Below are positions 36,129 through 45,041 of a stretch of DNA of 64,000 nt, in pieces. The position numbers and the translations under genes are program-made. Each line of letters begins with the position of its first letter. Positions within the stretch are counted from its first letter, which is position 1. Under the pieces are notes generated by a model. It saw nothing but the letters and a program-made list of their open reading frames with translations, had not been told where the DNA came from and did not search any database. This DNA is from Pseudomonadota bacterium (GTDB lineage: Bacteria; Pseudomonadota; Alphaproteobacteria; Rhizobiales; Hyphomicrobiaceae), in assembly GCA_023405815.1 (NCBI GenBank), contig JAEXXM010000010.1:62001-126000 (forward strand). The letters run 5' to 3'.

Positions 36129-36692
36129 ATGACACAGAATTACCCGCCATTTGCAGTGTTCCCGGACCTCAATTGCATTCTCAGATTGCCGTCCGGCACC
36201 GAGTATCGCGGCAAGCTTAGGCAACATCCCTCGACCGAAGCAGAGGGCGAGCACTGGTACGAAGGCTATCTGCGCGCGCAGCGCAAGGACGCCGTGACCG
36301 CCGATACGACGCTCGCCGACCGCTTCAACAAGGATGGGCTGCGCCCCTCCTACTTCCACCCCGAATCGAACGTGGAGCCGCTGCGCCTCAAGCTCAACCG
36401 CATCCCGACGGCGAAGCGCACCGACAAGAACGCGGACACGCTCGTCGGCGAGATCTGGAACCACGAGGGGCTGTGGACCGTCGTCTCGAGCCCCTCCGGC
36501 AGCGACAAGCTGCATCTTGCAGGCAACGTCATGCCCTCGCGCCACGAGCTCGCCTATCACGAGAGCCGCATCAAGCAGTACCTTGAGCCTGATGGCGGCG
36601 TCGCGTCAGCGCCCGAGACGAATACGGACGGTGAGGCGCAATCGCCCGCGCGCCGAGCCAAACCGGCCCGCGCCACGGCACGCCCCACGTAG
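36129..36692 (+). CDS. Hypothetical protein
   Basis: The ATG at 36129 has AAGGAGAT at good distance. The 187-residue product is not recognised. The first 150 residues look like a mixed alpha/beta domain with several Trp and Tyr (HWYEGYLRAQRKD, GEIWNHEGLWTVVSSPSG); the C-terminal 35 residues are Ala- and Arg-rich (ARRAKPARATARPT) and likely disordered. The last 58 bases fall inside the first direct repeat that encloses the ietAS cassette, so its C terminus may have been recoded by that duplication. No signal peptide is seen. Confidence 0.6.
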   Translation: MTQNYPPFAVFPDLNCILRLPSGTEYRGKLRQHPSTEAEGEHWYEGYLRAQRKDAVTADTTLADRFNKDGLRPSYFHPESNVEPLRLKLNRIPTAKRTDKNADTLVGEIWNHEGLWTVVSSPSGSDKLHLAGNVMPSRHELAYHESRIKQYLEPDGGVASAPETNTDGEAQSPARRAKPARATARPT

Positions 36693-36873
36693 CGCAATGC
36701 CGGTCGCGTCAGCAGGCTCGCGCGAGCCTTTGCCGACGCGGCCGGATGCTTACCGGCGCATCAACGATCAGCTTCCGCCTATCGAACATCTGTACTCCTG
36801 TACTTATGGGCTTTCTGCTCGACGCCATCGCCACGCGGCACACAAGCTCGCTCAAGCCTCACCAAGGGGATGG
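36635..36873 (+). repeat. Left direct repeat flanking the ietAS-DUF6876 cassette
   Basis: About 239 bases recur at 41246-41479 in the same orientation with roughly 75-80 percent identity by eye. The best-conserved parts are GTAGCGCAATGCCGGTCGCG and TCTGTACTCCTGTACTTA, and both copies end in TCACCAAGGGGATGG. The remaining 36874-37094 holds no gene; TATACT at 37064-37069 is a possible -10 box for ietA. Confidence 0.75.
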
Positions 36874-37094
36874 CCTCCCCGCCCCTCTCCGCCGCCGTCG
36901 CCCGCCGGCAAGGATGAGCGAGCGACGGCCGGCTCCGAGGGGATGGTGTGAGCGGCAAGGGTTGCTCCGCACCCGGAAGCGGGCCTGCTCTGATAGCCAG
37001 GCAAGATCAAGAGACCTGGGAGTGACGCCCACATACCACTGGGTCGGAGGGGCAAATCATTGCTATACTTTTTTTTATCGCTGACTGGATTCCC

Positions 37095-38099
37095 ATGGCC
37101 AAAGCCGAACAGATCAAACGCCTCATCACCAGCTACGGACGCCCCGATGAATTCAGGGCGGCCGCGAGCAGGATTATCGAGGACGAACACCGCAAGGGTC
37201 ACATTCCTTTGGCGGCGGCTCTCAAGCGTGCCCTCGACGCTCATGTACATGGAGAGCCCACCAGAACAGGGTCGCCCGCCGGCTCGTTGGTCGGCACCGA
37301 ACGCTACGCTGAGCCAGCTCTCGAACTCGTCGACATCGCCGAGCCGGTGCGCGGTCTCGCCGATATCGTCCTGACATCCGAAGCGCACGGCATCTTCGAC
37401 CGGATCATCGAGGAGCAGCGCCGCGCCGACGAGCTGCGCCGTCATCGCCTTCCGGTCCGGAACAGACTTCTCCTCTGCGGTCCCCCTGGCTGCGGCAAGA
37501 CCCTCAGCGCCGAAGTCGTCGCCAAGGAGCTGGGACTCCCGCTCCTGACCGCTCGGGTCGACGTTCTGATCTCGTCCCTGCTCGGCCAGACCGCCGCCAA
37601 TCTCCGCAAGCTCTTCGATTACGCTTCGCGCCAGCCTTGCGTTCTCTTCCTCGATGAGTTCGATGCTCTTGCCCGGTCACGCACCGACAGTGGCGAGCAC
37701 AATGAGCTCCGCCGCGTCGTGAACAGCCTGCTCGGCATGATCGACCGCTTCAAGTCCCGTAGCATGCTCATCGCCGCCACGAACCTCGATTCGGTTGTCG
37801 ACAATGCCGTCTGGCGACGATTCGACGACGTGGTGCATTTCTCGGAGCCCACTGCTGACGAGATTGGGCGGCTTCTCGCACTTCTCTTCAAAAACTATCC
37901 GGTGAACTTCGAGCTCGCGACCGTCATTCCCAAGCTTGCCGGCCTGTCCTTCGCCGATATCGAACGCGTGGCACAGGACGCCATCAAGACGAGCGTGCTC
38001 AAGCGGCGCAAAGCGGTGACAGAAACCGACGTCGGCGCCGCCCTCAGGGCCGAGCACCGTCGCACCACCCACCGGGAACGCGGGCGGCTGAAGCGCTAA
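37095..38099 (+). CDS. ietA: AAA+ ATPase of an ietAS module (antitoxin-like)
   Basis: This 334-residue AAA+ ATPase has Walker A at about 129-136 (GPPGCGKT), Walker B at 183-190 (VLFLDEFD), sensor 1 in LIAATNLD and the arginine finger in DNAVWRRFDD. It lies nine bases upstream of a subtilisin-like protease gene, the constant partner. The pair matches ietA/ietS of Agrobacterium Ti plasmids, known as a toxin-antitoxin pair that stabilises the plasmid and later reported as an anti-phage module. The ATPase is regarded as the antitoxin or controller of the protease. It is cytosolic. Confidence 0.9.
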   Translation: MAKAEQIKRLITSYGRPDEFRAAASRIIEDEHRKGHIPLAAALKRALDAHVHGEPTRTGSPAGSLVGTERYAEPALELVDIAEPVRGLADIVLTSEAHGIFDRIIEEQRRADELRRHRLPVRNRLLLCGPPGCGKTLSAEVVAKELGLPLLTARVDVLISSLLGQTAANLRKLFDYASRQPCVLFLDEFDALARSRTDSGEHNELRRVVNSLLGMIDRFKSRSMLIAATNLDSVVDNAVWRRFDDVVHFSEPTADEIGRLLALLFKNYPVNFELATVIPKLAGLSFADIERVAQDAIKTSVLKRRKAVTETDVGAALRAEHRRTTHRERGRLKR

Positions 38100-38108
38100 T
38101 CCGAGCCG

Positions 38109-40511
38109 ATGCCAGCCCGCGACCACCTGCCCCTCCATCGCCTTCGACAACAGGAGCCTCGCCGCAAGAAGCCCGGCTTCGGCTTACCGTTCGAAAGGGA
38201 CCCATCAGGGCATGGCGGCCGCATCCGGCGCGAAATCGATGCCGTGGTGGCAGCCCAGGCAGCCCGCACGCCCATCCCCGGGATCAAGCCGGAACTCATC
38301 CTCAAGGTCACGCTGACCCGACCCGTCGACGAGGACGAGTGGCGCCGGGCCGGCTTCACGGTCATCGCCCAGAACCCTGACAACGTCTTCGTGCTGTTCG
38401 CCGATAACCGTGAGCTCGAAACCTTCAAGACGAGACTGGCCGCATTCGAAGGCGGGCCACAGGGTGATCAGAAAGCCGCGCCTTACGCCAATCTTTTCGG
38501 ATGCATCGAGCGCACCGATGAGGTGGCGCCCGCCGACCGCATCGGGCCGCATCTCACCTCCTACGGCATCACCTCGCCCGAGCATATCGACGGCCGTGAA
38601 TCCTATGTCGTCGACGTGGAGCTCTGGGACCCGGGTCCCCAGCACCAGGATCGGTCGCTTCGTGCCTGGGCGTTCTCGAAGTTCATCGAGCAACTCGGTG
38701 GAAGCTTGGTTGGCGAGCCGTTCGTTACCTCGAACGGGCTCATCCTTGTACGTGGGGAGCTGCGTGGCACGGCTCTGAGAGAAATCCTCGACCGGCCTGA
38801 GGTCGCTCTCGTCGACCTTCCGCCGCTTCCCGACCTCGGCGAACGGGATCCACCTTCGATCACCATCCGCGAGCTGCCGACCCCCCGCCCTCCGCCGGAG
38901 AACGCACCACTGATTGGGATCATCGACTCGGGCGTGAACGAACATCCGCTCCTCACCGATGTTCTGCTCGACAGCTTCGGCATTCCCGCGTCCCTGGGCA
39001 GTGCCGACGAGCACGGCCATGGCACCAAAGTGGCCGGCATCTCGGTCTTCGGAGACATTCGCGAACGCATCGCCGCCGGGGATTTCGATGCACCCGTCAG
39101 GCTGATCAGCGCCCGCGTTGTCAACAGCTATGGCCGCTTCGACGACCTGCTCAAGGTGCCCGAGCAGATGCGGCTTGCCATAACGGCACTCGCCGATCGG
39201 GGCTGCCGCGTCATCAACATGTCGCTCGGAGACAAGGACCGGAAACCCTACGACGGCGGACGAGCATCAAGCTGGGCGAGCGAACTGGACTCGCTCGCCC
39301 GCGAACGCGATCTCGTCATCGTCGTCTCCGCCGGCAATGCCGCGACCGGCGCACAAGCACCCTGGGGCGCACAAGACGACGCCATTTTGATGCGCTATCC
39401 CGATTACCTCACAAGCCCCGAGAACCGGATCATCGACCCCGCTATTGCCGCCAATGTCATCACCGTCGGCGCCATCGCCCATGCCAACGGGCTTCCCGAC
39501 GACGCGCGCGACGGCCCGCAGTTGCAGCATGTCGCCATGCGCAATGAGCCGTGCCCCGCGACCCGGTCGGGGCCCGGTATCAACGATGCCATCAAGCCGG
39601 ATTTCTGCGATTTCGGCGGCACGCTCATCTTCGATGGTCATACCAGCAGGCTGATCGGTGGCGGCCGGACGGCAAGCGCCGGCATGCTCACCCTCAATGA
39701 CGACTACAGGCAGTCCTTGTTCACAGGCGCCACCGGAACCTCTTATGCCGCGCCCCGCGTGACCTACAAGGCGGCCCTCCTGGCAGGGCGCTATCCCGAC
39801 GCCTCCGCGAACCTGATCCGCGCGCTCCTCGCCGTCTCGGCCGATATCCCGCAAGAGGCGGCGCGGCGGCTTGAACCTCAGCTTCCCGATGGCAAGCCCC
39901 CGACCAAAAAGCTGCGGCAATGCCTGGGCTATGGCGTGCCCGACCTCGCGCGCGCCCTGGCATCCGCCGACGAACGCGCCGTCTTCTACGCCGACCGGCA
40001 GGAGGTGGAGCTCGATCAGGTGGCGCTCTACGCCGTTCCGATCCCGCAGGAGTTTCGCACAACCACCGGCCGCCGCACCATCCGCGTGGCGCTCGCCTTC
40101 GATCCGCCCGTGCGCCACACGCGCCTCGAATATCTCGGTGCGCGCATGAGCTTCCATCTCATTCGCGGCATGACCGACGCTGAAGTGCTCGACTTCTTCC
40201 GCCGCCGCGACGACGGCAGCCCCATCCCCGAAATTCCCGCAACCGCCAAGTGCGACCTCGAGCCTGGCCCCAACATGCGCAATTCGAGCACGCTTCAATG
40301 CGCGACCTTCACACAGTCCGCGAACAGCGACCGCTACGGGGATGTGTTCTATCTCGCGGTCTTCACAGAGCGCCGATGGGCGGGCGATGATATATCCCGC
40401 CAACGCTTCGCCCTCGCCGTCGAGCTTCGCCACGACAAATGCGCGACGCTCTGGCAGGAATGTAGCCGGCTCAACATCGAGCTCACACAACGGCTGACCG
40501 TCACCGTCTGA
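38109..40511 (+). CDS. ietS: Subtilisin-like serine protease of an ietAS module (toxin-like)
   Basis: This 800-residue protein has a long N-terminal region of about 260 residues, then a subtilase (S8) domain with catalytic Asp273 (IIDSGVN), His304 (HGHGTKVAG) and Ser545 (GTSYAAP). The last 200 residues form a separate domain with PIPQEFRTTTGRRTIRVALAF. No signal peptide is seen, so it acts inside the cell. It is encoded nine bases after the AAA+ ATPase. By family knowledge it is the toxic effector: uncontrolled proteolysis halts or kills the cell on loss of the partner or on phage infection. Confidence 0.9.
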   Translation: MPARDHLPLHRLRQQEPRRKKPGFGLPFERDPSGHGGRIRREIDAVVAAQAARTPIPGIKPELILKVTLTRPVDEDEWRRAGFTVIAQNPDNVFVLFADNRELETFKTRLAAFEGGPQGDQKAAPYANLFGCIERTDEVAPADRIGPHLTSYGITSPEHIDGRESYVVDVELWDPGPQHQDRSLRAWAFSKFIEQLGGSLVGEPFVTSNGLILVRGELRGTALREILDRPEVALVDLPPLPDLGERDPPSITIRELPTPRPPPENAPLIGIIDSGVNEHPLLTDVLLDSFGIPASLGSADEHGHGTKVAGISVFGDIRERIAAGDFDAPVRLISARVVNSYGRFDDLLKVPEQMRLAITALADRGCRVINMSLGDKDRKPYDGGRASSWASELDSLARERDLVIVVSAGNAATGAQAPWGAQDDAILMRYPDYLTSPENRIIDPAIAANVITVGAIAHANGLPDDARDGPQLQHVAMRNEPCPATRSGPGINDAIKPDFCDFGGTLIFDGHTSRLIGGGRTASAGMLTLNDDYRQSLFTGATGTSYAAPRVTYKAALLAGRYPDASANLIRALLAVSADIPQEAARRLEPQLPDGKPPTKKLRQCLGYGVPDLARALASADERAVFYADRQEVELDQVALYAVPIPQEFRTTTGRRTIRVALAFDPPVRHTRLEYLGARMSFHLIRGMTDAEVLDFFRRRDDGSPIPEIPATAKCDLEPGPNMRNSSTLQCATFTQSANSDRYGDVFYLAVFTERRWAGDDISRQRFALAVELRHDKCATLWQECSRLNIELTQRLTVTV

Positions 40512-40853
40512 TACCCGCCGCGACAGGCAAGGAGAGAGGCGCCCTTTTCGCGGCCCTACCGCGTCCTCGCTCTCGATGCGTCGTGGGGCAAAGCTCGGTC
40601 ACCGGGTCTGTGTCACGGCGCATGGCTGCGCCCTCTCGGAGCGCCCGCCGCAAACCCCTGATCGAGCCGCAATCAACCATCGCGCGCGCGCCCCGCAAGG
40701 CCGCTCGCTTCGGGCCCATCGGCCCTGCATCTGCGCGCCGCCAAGGCGGTGCGGCAGAGCCGCAGCCTTTGCAGGCCCCGCTTGTCCGCGATGGTCCTGG
40801 TGCGGCGTCAGGGGCCGCGGTCGGCGCGGCTCCGCTCAAGAAGGACGCTACGC
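40512..40853. other. GC-rich gene-free leader before the DUF6876 gene
   Basis: No gene can be supported here; open frames on both strands are Ala/Arg/Pro-rich shadows. It is a long GC-rich leader of the kind seen before several accessory genes of this element (53424-54077, 57052-57365, 59341-59631). Confidence 0.45.
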
Positions 40854-41216
40854 ATGAGCCCCAAGACCTTGACCAAATCCGACCTCGCCCAGTTCACCGG
40901 CACCGAGCACATCTATCGCCATGGCCTCGTACGCCACATCGTCTACACGGACGGTGCCCGCCACGTCGCCGAGGCCGGCGAAGCCTGGTGGCTCCTCGAC
41001 CATATCGCTTGCGCGCAGCTCGAGCCGCGCATCGCCCGCGAGGAGTTCCAGCTTTGGACGCTTACGGTCAACGACGATCTCTCCGCCGACATCGCCTGCA
41101 CCGATGGCAACGGCACCGTCATCTCGACACAGCACATCGGCTATACGGACTTCCCGCTGCCCGAGCTCAAGCTCTACGTGACTGACAACACGATCCTGCT
41201 GCCAAGCGAATACTGA
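40854..41216 (+). CDS. DUF6876 family protein
   Basis: The ATG at 40854 follows AAGGA by eight bases. The 120-residue protein has the constant features of the family: TKSDLAQFTGTEHIYRHGL, YTDGARHVAEAGEAWWLLDHIA, and the end YTDFPLPELKLYVTDNTILLPSEY. The role of the family is unknown; it occurs on plasmids and integrative elements. It is the last gene of the cassette enclosed by the direct repeats, and separated from ietS by a long leader. It is soluble and has no signal peptide. Confidence 0.75.
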   Translation: MSPKTLTKSDLAQFTGTEHIYRHGLVRHIVYTDGARHVAEAGEAWWLLDHIACAQLEPRIAREEFQLWTLTVNDDLSADIACTDGNGTVISTQHIGYTDFPLPELKLYVTDNTILLPSEY

Positions 41217-41245
41217 CATTCGCGTTGCGCCTTGCCCCCGGACAA

Positions 41246-41479
41246 GGCGCAACCCCCGCACGCCGGGCCAAACCGGACGCCACAGCACGCCTCACGTAGC
41301 GCAATGCCGGTCGCGTCAGCAGCCTCGCGCGGGCTTCTGCCGACGCGATCGGACGCTTCCCGCACACAAACGACCGGCTTCCCCCCACCGGATGTCTGTA
41401 CTCCTGTACTTACGGGGTTTGTGCGCGACGCCACCGCAACGCGGCTCTCACGCGCGCTTGAACCTCACCAAGGGGATGG
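41246..41479 (+). repeat. Right direct repeat flanking the ietAS-DUF6876 cassette
   Basis: Second copy of the repeat at 36635-36873, same orientation. It ends in the same TCACCAAGGGGATGG. Together the copies enclose about 4.4 kb. The rest of the gap to hsdR (41480-41657) holds no gene. Confidence 0.75.
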
Positions 41480-41657
41480 TTAGTAAGGATAACAGGTCAA
41501 ACACCTATCCCCAGCACGGGCCCGCCCAGGGTTCCAAATCCCGCATGCTTCGCCTATGCTTGTTCCCGCGCATCGCTGCAGCTCGGGGATCCTGTCCAAG
41601 TCGATTGACATTCCAGACGACCGCGGGCCCAACCGGTGCGAACTCAAGGGGTTGGGG

Positions 41658-44600
41658 ATGTCGGGCCGGGGGTCCAACTTTGACTTTCTGAACGCCTACG
41701 ACGCGCAGCTTCCACGGCTCGGCGCGCTCGCGGAGCGCTACTTCCACGACGACCCCAACACCTGCCTCATCAAGTTGCGGCAGTTCGCCGAACTTCTCGC
41801 CCAGCAGCTCGCCGCCCGCATGGGCCTCTTCACATCCGCCGACGAGCCGTTCGCCGACCTCCTGGTGCGGCTCAGGACCGAGCGCATCATGCCGCGCGAG
41901 GCAGGCGATCTCTTCCATCAGCTGCGTATCGCCGGCAACAAGGCAGCCCACGCGCACCAGGATGACCATGCAACCGCGCTCACCTCGCTCAAGATCGCAC
42001 GCGAGCTCGCCATCTGGTTTCACATAACCTTTGGGCGCGATGCAAAATGGAAGCCGGGTCCCTTTGTACCCCCACGCCCTCCCGCCGACGCCTCGGCCGA
42101 GCTGCGCACAGAGATCGAGCGGCTGAACGGCGAATTGCGCGCCAGCCAATCGGCCGCCGAGCGCGCACGCTCAGAAGCGGATGCCCTTCTCCGCGCCAAG
42201 GAAACCGCAGAAGAGACCGCGCGGCGCGAGGCCGAGGAGCGCGCCGTCTGGGAAAAGCTCGCGCAGGAGGCCGAGACCGGCAAACTCGCGCTTGCCGCAG
42301 AACTCGCACAGTTGCAGCAGACCGCGGTCGCGACGCCACCCACCGTCATCGCCGCGCTGCAGGAGCAGGCCGAAGCCGCCGCCCGAGAGATCGACCTCGA
42401 CGAGGCGGCAACCCGCGCCATCATCGACCGCCAGCTCGCCGCCCGCGGATGGTTGGCCGATACGCGCACTTTGACATACGCAGGCGGCGCCCGCCCGGCC
42501 AAAGGTCAGAACATGGCCATCGCCGAATGGCCCACGGCAAGCGGCCCTGCTGACTATGCACTGTTCATCGGCACAACTTTGGTTGCTGTTGTCGAAGCCA
42601 AGCGCAAGCGCAAGAACGTCTCGGCCGCCCTGGGTCAGTCCGAGCGTTACTCAAAGGGTGTGAAGCTTGGGCAGGAGGAACAATTCGCCGGCGGGCCATG
42701 GGGCGACTTCAAGGTGCCGTTCCTGTTCGCCACCAACGGCAGGCCCTATCTCAAGCAGATCGAGACCGAAAGCGGCATCTGGTTCCGTGACGCGCGCCAT
42801 CCGGGCAACCACGCACGGCCGCTCACCGACTGGTTCACACCCGAAGGCCTCAAGGCCGAGCTCGCGATCGACCGGGTGAAAGCCGATGCCGCGCTCAAAG
42901 CCGAGCCGTTCAATTTCGGGTTCGATCTCAGGCCCTATCAGAGGAGAGCCATCGAGACGCTCGAAGCCAGGCTCGCCGAGGGCCGCCGCGAGATGCTCGC
43001 CGCCATGGCGACCGGCACCGGCAAGACCAAGCTTGCGATTGCCTTCCTCTACCGCGTGCTCGCCGCCGGCCGCTTCCGCCGCGTCTGCTTCGTCGTCGAC
43101 CGCAGCGCGCTCGGAACCCAGACCAAGGACGAGTTCTCCACGACCAAGGTCGTCGGCCCGCGCGCCTTTGCCGATATCTTCGGCCTCAAGGGCCTCGAGG
43201 ACATCACGCCCGATCTCGATACGCGCGTCCACATCTGCACCATCCAGGGGCTCGTCAAGCGCGTGCTCTATGCATCCGATCCCGCCGACGTACCGCCCAT
43301 CGACCAATATGACCTGATGCTGGTCGACGAGTGCCACCGCGGCTACACGCTCGACCGCGAAATGTCCGACCAGGAGCTCGGCTTTCGCAGCGAGGACGAC
43401 TACATCTCGAAGTATCGGCGCGTGCTGGAGCATTTCGATGCGGTGAAGGTGGGGCTGACCGCGACCCCTGCCCTGCATACCGTCCAGATCTTCGGCGACC
43501 CGGTCTTCACCTATTCCTATCGCGAGGCGGTCATCGACGGCTGGCTCATCGACCACGAGCCGCCCTATCGCATCGCGACGGAGCTGAGCGAAGGCGGCAT
43601 CACCTTCAGGAAAGACGAACAGCTCGAAATCTTCGACACCAGGACGGGCACCATCGACCTCACGCACGCGCCTGACGAGCTGCATTACGAGGTCGAGGAG
43701 TTCAACCGCAAGGTCATCACCGTCCCCTTTAACCGCACGGTCTGCGAGGAGCTCGTCAAGCACATCGACCCGGGTCTTCCCGGCAAGACGCTCATCTTCG
43801 CTGTCTCCAGGGGCCACGCCGACATCATCGTCGATGAGCTCAAAAAGGCCTACACGGCTGCCGGCATCCCGGTCGAGGATGCGGCCATCAAGCGGCTCAC
43901 GGGCGATGTGGACCAGGTCCAGACCCACATCCGATCCTTCCGCAACGACTCCAACCCGAAAATCGCTGTCACCGTCGATCTCCTGACGACCGGCATCGAC
44001 GTGCCCTCGATCACCAATCTCGTCTTCATCCGCCGCGTCAACAGCCGCATCCTCTATGAGCAAATGCTCGGGCGCGCGACGCGTCTGTGCCCCGACATCG
44101 GCAAGGAGACGTTCCGCATCTTCGACGCGGTCGACCTCTACCGCAATCTTCAGGACGTCACGGCCATGAAGCCCGTGGTCGTCAATCCAAAGATCACGAT
44201 TGAGCAACTCATGAAGGAGCTGGCTGAGGCGAGCGACGACACACACCGCGCCGCCATCCGCGACCAGCTCATCGTCAAGCTCCGCCGGCGCCTGAAGAAG
44301 ATCCCCGAAGAGGCGCGACGGCGCTACGAGGCGGAAGCCGGTGAGACGCCCGAAGCGACATTGAAGCGCATCGAGACCTCCGGAACGACCGATCTCGCCG
44401 ACTGGGTCCGCACCAAGCCCAATCTCGGTCTCATCCTCGACTGGAACCCGGAAGGAACAGGTGGCAGTTACCTGCCGATTTCCAACCATCCCGATCAGGT
44501 GAAAGCCGTTACGCGCGGCTATGGCGATGCCGACAGACCCGAGGACTTCCTCGACAATTTCACCACCTTCGTGCGTGCAAATCTCAACAAGATCGCGGCG

Positions 44601-45041
44601 TTGACGGTCGTGGTGCAGCGCCCGCGCGACCTCACGCGCCAGCAATTGCGGGAACTTCGTCTCGAGCTCGACCGCCAGCAGTTCAGCGAGACCAATTTGC
44701 GCCAGGCCTGGAAGCAGGCGAAGAACGAGGATATTGCGGCCTCCATCATCGGTTTCGTGCGACAGGCGGCCCTCAAAGAGCCGCTCATGCCCTACGATCA
44801 GCGCGTCGATCGCGCGCTTGCCACGATCCTCAAGTCACGGCCCTGGACCGATCCGCAGCGCCAATGGCTGCAGCGCATCGGCGAGCAGCTCAAGAAGGAG
44901 CTCGTCGTCGACCGCCAGGCCCTCGACGACGAGCCCTTCCGTCAGCATGGCGGCTTCAACCGACTCAACCGACAATTTAACGGGGAGCTGGAAACGATCC
45001 TCTCCCGGATCAGTGAGGAACTATGGCGAGCGGCGAGCTGA
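41658..45041 (+). CDS. hsdR: Type I restriction enzyme R subunit
   Basis: The start MSGRGSNFDFLNAYD at 41658 gives 1127 residues, typical of the EcoEI-like group. An N-terminal DUF4145-like region and a coiled-coil (residues 150-240) precede the nuclease, with the Asp near 298 (PADYALFIG) and the VVEAKR triad. The helicase motor has Walker A ATGTGKT (451-457), DECH at 557-560, GLTATPA and the later motif QMLGRATRL. The C-terminal region holds the EcoEI R_C domain. It translocates and cuts unmodified DNA together with M and S. It overlaps hsdM by 19 bases. Confidence 0.96.
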   Translation: MSGRGSNFDFLNAYDAQLPRLGALAERYFHDDPNTCLIKLRQFAELLAQQLAARMGLFTSADEPFADLLVRLRTERIMPREAGDLFHQLRIAGNKAAHAHQDDHATALTSLKIARELAIWFHITFGRDAKWKPGPFVPPRPPADASAELRTEIERLNGELRASQSAAERARSEADALLRAKETAEETARREAEERAVWEKLAQEAETGKLALAAELAQLQQTAVATPPTVIAALQEQAEAAAREIDLDEAATRAIIDRQLAARGWLADTRTLTYAGGARPAKGQNMAIAEWPTASGPADYALFIGTTLVAVVEAKRKRKNVSAALGQSERYSKGVKLGQEEQFAGGPWGDFKVPFLFATNGRPYLKQIETESGIWFRDARHPGNHARPLTDWFTPEGLKAELAIDRVKADAALKAEPFNFGFDLRPYQRRAIETLEARLAEGRREMLAAMATGTGKTKLAIAFLYRVLAAGRFRRVCFVVDRSALGTQTKDEFSTTKVVGPRAFADIFGLKGLEDITPDLDTRVHICTIQGLVKRVLYASDPADVPPIDQYDLMLVDECHRGYTLDREMSDQELGFRSEDDYISKYRRVLEHFDAVKVGLTATPALHTVQIFGDPVFTYSYREAVIDGWLIDHEPPYRIATELSEGGITFRKDEQLEIFDTRTGTIDLTHAPDELHYEVEEFNRKVITVPFNRTVCEELVKHIDPGLPGKTLIFAVSRGHADIIVDELKKAYTAAGIPVEDAAIKRLTGDVDQVQTHIRSFRNDSNPKIAVTVDLLTTGIDVPSITNLVFIRRVNSRILYEQMLGRATRLCPDIGKETFRIFDAVDLYRNLQDVTAMKPVVVNPKITIEQLMKELAEASDDTHRAAIRDQLIVKLRRRLKKIPEEARRRYEAEAGETPEATLKRIETSGTTDLADWVRTKPNLGLILDWNPEGTGGSYLPISNHPDQVKAVTRGYGDADRPEDFLDNFTTFVRANLNKIAALTVVVQRPRDLTRQQLRELRLELDRQQFSETNLRQAWKQAKNEDIAASIIGFVRQAALKEPLMPYDQRVDRALATILKSRPWTDPQRQWLQRIGEQLKKELVVDRQALDDEPFRQHGGFNRLNRQFNGELETILSRISEELWRAAS

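Noticed and set aside
39267..40490. Open frame of 407 codons antisense to ietS
   Set aside because: It is a shadow of the subtilase gene with no own motif or ribosome site.
42651..44645. Open frame of 664 codons antisense to hsdR
   Set aside because: It is the mirror frame of the helicase domain; the sense protein carries all motifs.
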